Source: Planctomycetaceae bacterium
GTDB taxonomy: Bacteria; Planctomycetota; Planctomycetia; Pirellulales; Pirellulaceae
Direction of reading: 5' to 3'
NCBI GenBank assembly: GCA_003506095.1
Contig: DNWZ01000387.1
Coordinates: 1-13,050, forward strand
Length of the DNA: 13,050 bases
Positions within the stretch are counted from its first letter, which is position 1. Each line of letters starts with the position of its first letter. Below the pieces are notes generated by a model that saw only the letters and a list, made by a program, of their open reading frames with translations, made no database searches and had not been told where the DNA came from. A program made the translations under genes and the position numbers. Of this stretch, positions 8,601-13,050 are shown piece by piece.

Positions 8601-10624
8601 GGCTTGTTGTGCGTCACGCACTGGCAGATTCAGCTACTGATGAAGGCTACACCGTTGATCCACACAGCGTTGCCCACTTAGAAGCCACTGGTGCGATTCG
8701 TGCAATGCTTGAGCGGGAAAGCCTAACGGTTGAGGCGCTGGATGCGCTCGCGGACAATACGAGTGTCTTTCGGATTCCAGATGCAGGTCGCGGTCCGTTA
8801 TTCTTTCATGTCGACAGTGATCCCAAGTCTCGGCACGTTTTTCCACTCTTTGATCTGTTGACCTTTCAAGATCAAAAAACGCGTTCAGCGGCGATCCAGT
8901 ACCTTCTCGAACCGGATTTCGCTGCCAATACCGGCATGGCTAAGCGTACCATCACCGTACTTCGCCAGTTCAAACGTCAGGCAATTGCGAAAACGGCAAA
9001 GACATGGCTGCCAGCGATGTTGAAAATCGAAGGCGCGCTGCGGCGTGACTGGATGCTGAACCTTGCTGGCTTTGGCCAGAGTCTTCAGACACATGAAAAC
9101 GACTGGATAGAGCCATTTTGGTCAGAGGTTGTCTGCCCTCAAGTACACCCAGCTCATTCCGTTCCGAAGCAAGCCTACTTTGCGGTCAGCGATCAGGATT
9201 GGGCCGATGCGGAGCTACAGAAAATCGCTGACTTAAAGGAAATCTCCGAGTCAATTGAGAAGTATCTCGAACTCTTCCGCCACGTCCCTTTTGCGGGGCA
9301 ACGTTCGCTCGCAGAACTGGTCAACAGGTGCGCCAGCTCGGACGAGAGTTGGAAACACGCGATTGAAGCCTTGCTGACGACTTCGGGCAATGAAAACTAC
9401 CTGACTGCATTTCAAGGCTGCCGTGCCTTGCTGGCACTTTGGGAACATTTGTCGGATGAAGAACGCGAACAGGCGACCGGCCGAATTGAGTCATTTATCA
9501 GGTTAAGCCTGACGGAGGAAATTGACAATCCGAGTCAGCGTCGATTAGTCATTCTCCAGAATTTTGCATCCCACTTCAGTCGTTGGTTGATGTTCTATGG
9601 CCCGCAAATTAGTGCTGATAACACCGCTTCGTTGGCGTGGTGGCTTGCTGATCATGTAGCCGGTGTGATCTCACGCGATATTGAAAATAGTGCCAACCCA
9701 AAGTTGATGACGGAGCGTTTAATTAAACGCAATATGCAATCAGTGATCGAGGACACGCAGTTGGTCGCTCAGTTCAACGGATTGGACTCAGACGGTTCTT
9801 TTTTCCACCTGAATTCACTGCGTCCCACGCAAGGTGGACCTTTCTTATTTTCTATCCTCACTGAACACCCGAAACAGCTGAAACAAGCTGCTAAGCAATT
9901 TGGTCCTGCAACGGTTGACAGGGTATCGGATTGGGTTGCCATGCGCGGTGCAATCGGCCTTGCAAGTCATCAGGTGGAAAACGGCTTGGTGTTTCAAGAT
10001 CTCGATGTCAATCTGTCGTTGAGTGTGGAAATGTGGAAAGACTCGTTCGATGAACGGAAATTGCGAGAGATAGAGGGCGCCAAAGGTAGCCGGGAATCTC
10101 TAGCGAGCAAAGATTTTGTTGCGAGACTACTCAGCGAATTCCACACGCTTGAACATACCACACAGAAATTCTGGTTCGCATTGCTGAAGCACGAGACGTA
10201 TCGAAAATCTCTTCAGCCCTCGCAGTTTTTTGAGTTCTTTGACGATCCGACAGATCGAAATCGTTTTCTGGCGTCACTCGATGACGATGGTTTTTCAGCC
10301 GTGCTTGTCATACTCGAACAGTTGTTAGCACATTCCGATCAGGCTTACCGACAGCAATTGCCACATCTCTTGTTACGATTCATTGACTCGGCGTCCAGTA
10401 ACGAACAAATCCAGACGACGGTCCACGCAATTATTCGCTTGGCCACCGGTTTGCAGCAGTTTTCGGCCATCGAGTATCTACTAAAACGAAAAAGTGAACC
10501 TAGTATTAAGTCACAGCTTGAATTGGAGGCAAAGTATACGGACTACGTGCGTCAGATCGCGCCTCCATGGGCATGGGCCTTAGCTCGCCCTCTTCATCAG
10601 TTGCTTAAAGATAACAAGGTCTAA
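2600..10624 (+). CDS. Giant STAND-like ATPase with TIR, TPR and PIN-like domains
   Basis: This intact 2674-residue protein has these parts in order. Residues ~20-290 are a P-loop ATPase: Walker A GPRGIGKT (50-57), Walker B-like VVVMLENVHE with E153-N154 in place of the usual Asp/Glu, sensor-1-like CLLMATA (182-188), and GNP (255-257). Residues ~297-370 look like a winged helix. Residues ~570-740 are a TIR domain: VYVSYAWGDE (571-580), a RDKDDIAPGDSI loop (608-619), VISRKSLEST, then YCMVYEL with candidate catalytic E650. Residues ~790-1430 are helical, with clear TPR-like repeats at ~1200-1370. Residues ~1512-1770 resemble a large PIN nuclease: D1518, E1551 and D1757-D1758 are candidate metal ligands. 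Residues ~1780-2674 are mostly helical and unassigned. TIR domains of this class often cleave NAD+ and PIN domains cleave RNA, so an abortive-infection effector with an NTPase switch is the best reading. The domain calls are solid to good; the defence role is inferred. Confidence 0.85.
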   Translation: MDRRNYRPGDLSDAARHQLTVGRQQTLDDAIDHIRDSCVRRSKHHFLFLGPRGIGKTHLLACIRDRVERDPGLNAIATVVDFPEESVATLSFAAFLTKLVDLIAEQHPDQREWRDAANRTKTLKTNEDVVDSLSPLFRNLLAKPGRTVVVMLENVHELLERQFRSRPEVAALRKFFMANNGCLLMATALGHFDAVTSVDEPFFDFFDVQILAPLTMEETVDLLDRLHAFGQPEGLPRVGKPMRATALTVHDFFGGNPRWMTLALSMLLEEPNREAAQLIAEMMDQITPVYQATLASLSPQERAALDVLAAPRELGQQPTPAFVSQGLSVSVQQASSLLKRLEEHLISEQNPDDGRSRLYSFRDRVMGLWLGWNSTSIRRLRICGVAELLSQFYLAPLAPIRSDGTRRYPVTELSFFPNPEIELSKTEDQGSYLADVDRMRREWNQTRNQELEFFAESLGGINAGLSSGLSLEQYCNAKEIRLRSETKSEASPSVLAQLAILNYYKRDWGAAHSLTKKGIELSEQSDDGSLLELLHQNSKYLRTLLDRPSSNFLNMESDNAADTQPEYFGNVYVSYAWGDEATEEGIEREKLVDLLCTSMDARGIHVGRDKDDIAPGDSIERFATKIARAKRVVAVISRKSLESTYCMVYELFRAYRQCEFDHGEFQKKLIALVLDDAKPLLETHEGTEELIAFWTKNWQEQRQHLQKTDPDYLNHSGWKWLHTTKQMIDWLPSMLAVINDSVMPRGFASICEDNFADVLTRLIQPDGSEGNSSSNALEPSSRELADAVGSEIEKRFSDFSLKQNEIDLRDCFQQADEWINSGGTHASPSTRVSVLLWMASVSHSNRYLRSHGMGVSRKLAAAAGEIIEHCGSLDLKARLLAIEAVLEWRFGDCSTAYEELADCDHDIAVATRISLLLDRDDVEAACEVADSNVRTERLAEQASLAYLLAGRDNDAIEACRFLRQPKYSLLRYYRCLVHCGRVLVARSQTACRSNLIPTMLTPEQVDDHSEARKTIEPVVSKVRSSGRIETGIESEAISLRLRIAHLLGEDNASQWAELLLTYRPLHLDVLNAIRWGLLKADSKILTKLRDENVDDPETLISCVEMEVFRLEEWETGLAHAEQLSKTGITTNQSERLADIAFQVAAFAPEEYRSRSLRLMNVLVGKEHRFFAMLDAKKAIEEKEYTEAETIMRGIPHKGDPDCLSLLAISLEGQQRSKEALDYLDELCEITGHPQALWRAYRAVQAIGAKERVEPLLERLQKFPSERREALQYLSNLYLSELKTDAALRKAIPVVEALQRIDNEEPRHYFNHAIALRQLGQTDDAIALASLASQRFPDHLDLLFLLAQYYCETDRIGTAFETLHDKDVKDRFWSDATFLTRYLDLAYQAGREENAHHAMIRLREVEDGLPEKDRLLRQASLDELIEHVKGRREFLDELHSKVAQGQLPWSIPAHIDRVPLTAAIDYRTQDLVVGESEGSRAQFITYASNGFCIGNRERMPGKQFVRIVAPPSGTTIVADLTSLITLFRLGVLETTAEFFGKILVPTAYRDYESRDALRLQPSQKHRAEQTKLLVDMLQRGDIKSQDGPLPDGACLVGIDPDIEEDLLPGDLVEWLVTQGAISGTKRKTILDKYDLPHSKRSDLDQLHDANRIFFTAEAVRSLHKAGVLAELTEAMDVVLAESAASSLRGDLFSYDNQASQLIDSRRFWRLLRELEAIEFAEVESNKSDDVDQAVDEAFEVTLAAMKLAVDQRLPFLADDRTLLTAVSNNGTGEPTSAFSSFDAIEQMRVEKVIANEDALAHQRKLMRWRYRFHLPSEELLLYAIKSFRTSKSIVGKPLEEVAKYFQSCMRDFGLHGTLSDTDPPRSFGFELYASWMRLAADLAVSVTHDDGLSESERTEIICWIIDYLAPNIPLTPASERQVSMAENGSQIFFTHVLCQLSSIPDHERSCALISAMRDRFTMSNHDFHQTVSDVVSSYQGLDLEEGEVDPKQWRNMLSVMRRLVVRHALADSATDEGYTVDPHSVAHLEATGAIRAMLERESLTVEALDALADNTSVFRIPDAGRGPLFFHVDSDPKSRHVFPLFDLLTFQDQKTRSAAIQYLLEPDFAANTGMAKRTITVLRQFKRQAIAKTAKTWLPAMLKIEGALRRDWMLNLAGFGQSLQTHENDWIEPFWSEVVCPQVHPAHSVPKQAYFAVSDQDWADAELQKIADLKEISESIEKYLELFRHVPFAGQRSLAELVNRCASSDESWKHAIEALLTTSGNENYLTAFQGCRALLALWEHLSDEEREQATGRIESFIRLSLTEEIDNPSQRRLVILQNFASHFSRWLMFYGPQISADNTASLAWWLADHVAGVISRDIENSANPKLMTERLIKRNMQSVIEDTQLVAQFNGLDSDGSFFHLNSLRPTQGGPFLFSILTEHPKQLKQAAKQFGPATVDRVSDWVAMRGAIGLASHQVENGLVFQDLDVNLSLSVEMWKDSFDERKLREIEGAKGSRESLASKDFVARLLSEFHTLEHTTQKFWFALLKHETYRKSLQPSQFFEFFDDPTDRNRFLASLDDDGFSAVLVILEQLLAHSDQAYRQQLPHLLLRFIDSASSNEQIQTTVHAIIRLATGLQQFSAIEYLLKRKSEPSIKSQLELEAKYTDYVRQIAPPWAWALARPLHQLLKDNKV

Positions 10625-10711
10625 AACATCCGATTTCTGCAGTGAGGAACGGCTTCGGCGCTGTCAGGTCTTGTGTCTGGTGTTCAGTCTTTCAAGTCGA
10701 TCAACGTACCG

Positions 10712-11932
10712 TCAGCCGAGAGTTTTTCTCAAGATCTCCGCTTCACGCTGGATGTCGCCCGGAGCGTAGTGCCTGCGGGTTGTTTCCCAGGACGAGTGTC
10801 GCATGATCCGACAAATCACTAGCGGCGGCACGCCAGCGTTTCGCAGTCTCTGACCACAGGAACGGCGCAGATCGTGGGCCGATGCGAACTTGGCAGGCAA
10901 TCCCGTTTTCTTGTCTTCGGGTGCCACCTCGATCTTGGCCTTTTTGCCGATCTTGCTGATGACCTTGCCAACCCAACCCGAGTCGAGTCTCGGATACGGT
11001 GGCTTTCCGCCGTACTGAATCTGCAACGAGGCTGGCTCGAAAATCCATCCAGTTCTTTGAGCTGCGGGGGTTTCCAGCAACAGCTTTTCAAAACCGGGTA
11101 ACAGCGGGATATCTTCGTCGGTGTCGTTCTTCTGCATCGCCGCTGGGATTCGCAGAATCGGAAACTCTCCGTCCGTCCACTGGGGAACGATGGCTCCCTC
11201 ATGATCCCATGAGACGTTCATCAATTCCTCGATACGCAGCGCCGATTCCCACAGCCCGTGAAGTAACCGCTTCCACGATTCGGAAGCATCGTCGCCGACA
11301 ACAGCAGCCGTCACCGCCAGCATCGCCTTGAACTCGGCTTCGGTGATGGGGCGTCCCTTCATCGCCTTCCGCTTCGACACTTTGATCCGCGGTGTCTTGG
11401 GCGCGTGAGTCAACCAGTCCTGATAGTAAGCCCAATTCAGAGCGGAAACGATGCTCTTCATGTAGCCCCGCACTGTGTGCGATGACCTTGGCTTGCCTCG
11501 CATGCTTTCGTCACCGGCCAACAAACGCGACTGCAGTTTCTGTAGATTCGAGGGGTCCGCCATCGCACCCAGTGTTTTTGGCTTGACGATCCTGGTAGCG
11601 ATGTCGAGCCGACTCTCGGCATCTTCGGCGGTCTTATCACGAAGGGCGGCCAAGTGTTGCGTGGTGTACTGCTCTCGAAATTGATCCCATTCCATTTCGG
11701 GACCGAGAACAATCTTTTTATCGCTTCGAACTTCGATTCCCAACAAAAATTTGGCTTCGATTTCCTTCTTCAAGCGTTCCGCATCTTCCATATCTCTGCT
11801 GCCAACGGAGATCCGAATCTCGCGATTTTCCTTTGGACAGAAGTAACGAAGTTGTAGCGGACGATTCTTCGGCGCGGCGATCCGAATCTTTGGCTGTTCG
11901 ACATGCTTGTCTGGTTTTTTCTTTTTTGCCAT
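10712..11932 (-). CDS. Tyrosine recombinase/integrase
   Basis: This 406-residue protein catalyses site-specific DNA strand exchange through a covalent 3'-phosphotyrosine. All expected active-site residues are visible: R233 in ALRIEEL, H353 and R356 in HDLRR, H379 in MRHSSW, and the nucleophile Y389 in RRHYAPGD. A lysine-containing beta-hairpin (MQKNDTDEDIPL) lies between the first Arg and the HxxR box. The N-terminal part starts with a lysine-rich MAKKKK and an arm-type region, followed by an SAM-like core-binding segment. I start it at the ATG at 11930-11932 because AGGAGG lies exactly 8 nt upstream. A longer frame to 12097 would overlap the preceding gene by ~150 bp. It follows the HTH gene by 13 bp and converges on the giant gene with 87 bp between. 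The protein appears complete and probably active; its attachment site is not identified. Confidence 0.93.
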   Translation of the reverse strand: MAKKKKPDKHVEQPKIRIAAPKNRPLQLRYFCPKENREIRISVGSRDMEDAERLKKEIEAKFLLGIEVRSDKKIVLGPEMEWDQFREQYTTQHLAALRDKTAEDAESRLDIATRIVKPKTLGAMADPSNLQKLQSRLLAGDESMRGKPRSSHTVRGYMKSIVSALNWAYYQDWLTHAPKTPRIKVSKRKAMKGRPITEAEFKAMLAVTAAVVGDDASESWKRLLHGLWESALRIEELMNVSWDHEGAIVPQWTDGEFPILRIPAAMQKNDTDEDIPLLPGFEKLLLETPAAQRTGWIFEPASLQIQYGGKPPYPRLDSGWVGKVISKIGKKAKIEVAPEDKKTGLPAKFASAHDLRRSCGQRLRNAGVPPLVICRIMRHSSWETTRRHYAPGDIQREAEILRKTLG

Positions 11933-11940
11933 GTCGGTTC

Positions 11941-11946
11941 CCTCCT
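11941..11946 (-). promoter_or_regulatory. Shine-Dalgarno AGGAGG of the integrase gene
   Basis: Read on the minus strand, AGGAGG is 8 nt upstream of the ATG at 11932. It abuts the TAA stop of the upstream HTH gene, with a one-base overlap at 11946. It decides the integrase start and points to translation of both genes from one mRNA. Confidence 0.85.
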
Positions 11947-12725
11947 TAGCCTTTAACTCGAAGATCGCGTTCCGAGTTGCTGCTAGTCCCGTTACCGAAA
12001 CTTCGGTTGTCGGGGTCAGCCTTCTCGATGTACTCAATCCAGTCCTGTCCGTGTACGTATCCTTGCTTGTGGACATATTTGACGCGGAGTCCGGCACGGC
12101 GGGCGGCTCGAAGCGTTGCGTCCGTGATTCCTAACTGCTGCTTGAAAGCACGTAGGGTGTACAAGCTGCCTGGATCAATGACGCCCATGGCTGGATTTCC
12201 TGTTGGTTGCTTGGTGTTGGAAGGCTTTCTCGCAGCGGTCTGCCCGCGTACTTCCCTACCCCGAGTAACGCCAGCTCGCGTTTCATCCGAATTACCAAGA
12301 AGCAATCCGATCTCATCCAATGCGCGTCGCTTGATTTCCAGATACTCCGGCGATCGGAGAATGCCGAGTTCGCCGTAGCAATGGTCGGTGGGATTCAGGA
12401 AAAGCATCCACGCTTCAATCGCCGTCGTGGCCCAAAACGAAGATATATTCCGAGCGAGCGGCATTCTGTAGAACGTAATCTGCTTCACTGGCGTGAGGTG
12501 GGCATCCAAATGCTTGAAGTCCAACTCAAACAGGGAGTCCCAGTTGTCACCGCGGCAGTCAGGCGGAATAGGCCCTCGCCAACCGTTGAGCAAGATATCG
12601 AGTTCAGCGTTCTCGACGTGATTCAGAAATCGACCAATTTTGTCACGAAGAACGCTGCCAGCATTTTCCGTAGGCAGAGATTTCGTTGATCGGTCGTGTG
12701 ATTGGCTCTTGGTGTGTGCAGACAT
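11946..12725 (-). CDS. Unrecognised protein with C-terminal helix-turn-helix; possible excisionase or recombination regulator
   Basis: The protein has 259 residues. Residues ~187-237 (from SLYTLRAFKQQLGI, with LRAARRAGLRVKYVHK, to a WIEYIEK ending) look like a MerR/excisionase-type helix-turn-helix followed by a wing, a domain often found beside tyrosine recombinases. Residues 1-~140 do not match a family I know; they contain aromatic-rich helical segments (around ITFYRMPLARNISSFWAT) and no signal peptide or membrane span. Residues ~140-185 are Arg/Lys/Thr-rich and probably a linker. The gene ends 13 bp before the integrase start, with its stop codon next to the integrase ribosome-binding site, so the two form an operon. 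A role in controlling integration or excision is inferred from position and the HTH. The start is the first ATG; an inverted repeat lies directly upstream of it. Confidence 0.7.
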   Translation of the reverse strand: MSAHTKSQSHDRSTKSLPTENAGSVLRDKIGRFLNHVENAELDILLNGWRGPIPPDCRGDNWDSLFELDFKHLDAHLTPVKQITFYRMPLARNISSFWATTAIEAWMLFLNPTDHCYGELGILRSPEYLEIKRRALDEIGLLLGNSDETRAGVTRGREVRGQTAARKPSNTKQPTGNPAMGVIDPGSLYTLRAFKQQLGITDATLRAARRAGLRVKYVHKQGYVHGQDWIEYIEKADPDNRSFGNGTSSNSERDLRVKG

Positions 12726-12726
12726 T

Positions 12727-12758
12727 TAGCACCTAACCTTTTTGGGGTTTTAGTGCTA
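12727..12758 (-). promoter_or_regulatory. Imperfect inverted repeat at the start of the HTH gene (candidate operator or RNA hairpin)
   Basis: On the plus strand TAGCAC (12727-12732) and GTGCTA (12753-12758) are exact reverse complements, and AACC (12735-12738) pairs with GGTT (12746-12749) inside them. As RNA of the minus-strand gene this makes a hairpin whose 3' arm contains the only AGG-type ribosome-binding sequence and ends one base before the ATG at 12725. It could be an autoregulatory operator or a structure limiting translation. Confidence 0.45.
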
Positions 12759-12962
12759 CGTCGCGAAGAGCCGTCCTTCGAAAACTAAGCTCTCAGTTGC
12801 CTGAGTGGTCAAATCGCCTGCTTCCTACCGTGGCATCGTTCCGGATTACTGCGAAATTGCGGAGGCCAAGCGTCGTTCCGATCACAAGAATCACCGATTT
12901 CAACAAGAAATGCAAGAGGGAATGACAACCCAGTTGCTTAATCGGCAATGTGCTTCATCGTG
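12759..12962. other. Short stretch with no assigned gene
   Basis: I see no convincing gene here. There is a small inverted repeat CTCAG/CTGAG (12792-12796 with 12801-12805), and on the minus strand a TTGACC (12812-12807) resembling a -35 box, but the position 17 bp on has a poor -10 (CTTAGT). A plus-strand frame starting with GTG at 12805 stays open to the window edge but has no recognisable content. Confidence 0.35.
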
Positions 12963-13049
12963 TCAGCAATCATCCGCCTTCGCCGCCATTGCTTTCACCG
13001 TCTTGAGAAAGTGCTGTAGCGATACCGCGAAGGCTTCTCCCTCTTCAAC
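12963..13049 (-). CDS. Possible 3' end of a minus-strand gene, partial
   Basis: A minus-strand frame is open from the window edge to a TGA at 12965-12963, giving 28 residues ending in HFLKTVKAMAAKADDC. Codon choice and composition look more protein-like than the opposing frame, but 28 codons is too little to be sure and no family is recognisable. If real, the gene would lie upstream of the HTH-integrase pair on the same strand. Confidence 0.25.
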   Translation of the reverse strand, partial: VEEGEAFAVSLQHFLKTVKAMAAKADDC

Positions 13050-13050
13050 G

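Noticed and set aside
11933..12097. N-terminal extension of the integrase to an upstream ATG
   Set aside because: It would overlap the HTH gene by about 150 bp, and the start at 11932 has an ideal AGGAGG at 8 nt.
12207..12689. 160-codon plus-strand open frame
   Set aside because: It is antisense to the HTH gene, whose minus-strand frame has a recognisable domain and proper spacing to the integrase.
12795..12840. Sequence reminiscent of a tRNA D arm (GCCTGAGTGGTC)
   Set aside because: No matching acceptor, anticodon or T arm (no TTCGA-type loop) follows at the right distance, so it is not a tRNA or clear fragment.
12805..13050. Plus-strand frame from GTG open to the window edge
   Set aside because: It has no recognisable domain and a cysteine/serine-rich second half, and conflicts with a more protein-like minus-strand frame at the edge.
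1..13050. CRISPR array, insertion-sequence ends or transposase
   Set aside because: No regularly spaced direct repeats, terminal inverted repeats with a transposase, or DDE-type frames were seen.

Overview
The window looks like an accessory island in a bacterial chromosome, most likely from Planctomycetota. That assignment is an inference from moderate GC, the style of the tyrosine recombinase and its DNA-binding partner, and the giant multidomain NTPase. No definitive marker gene is present. Everything here comes from reading the sequence; no database search was possible.

Layout. Positions 2-196 (+) are the 3' end of a gene resembling the C-terminal beta domain of ribosomal protein bL25/Ctc. 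A hairpin-plus-T-run terminator (218-259) and a tRNA-Arg with anticodon TCG (325-398) follow. From 399 to 1365 there is about 970 bp without a convincing gene but with several inverted repeats, including a perfect 14-bp palindrome 29 bp past the tRNA. Two overlapping genes then read rightward. The first (1366-2607) is a 413-residue ORC/STAND-like ATPase. The second (2600-10624) is a 2674-residue protein. It has an N-terminal P-loop ATPase with a winged-helix-like tail, a TIR domain with a conserved candidate NADase glutamate, a long helical/TPR region, a PIN-like nuclease domain with its acidic residues, and about 900 C-terminal residues I cannot assign. Converging on them from the right are a complete tyrosine recombinase (10712-11932, -) and, just upstream of it, a 259-residue protein with a C-terminal helix-turn-helix (11946-12725, -), which may be an excisionase or recombination regulator. 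The last ~325 bp hold an inverted repeat over the start of that gene and possibly the tail of another minus-strand gene.

How the genes may work together. The two-ATPase pair looks like one translationally coupled conflict (anti-phage or abortive-infection) module. The small ATPase could be a regulator or co-sensor. The giant protein joins an NTP-dependent switch, a TPR sensor/scaffold and two potentially toxic activities (TIR NAD+ cleavage and PIN RNA cleavage) in one polypeptide. I do not recognise this exact two-gene architecture as a named defence system, and it is the main item of interest. The recombinase pair and the tRNA gene suggest a mobile island, but no repeat of the tRNA 3' end was found in the window, so its boundaries are not established.
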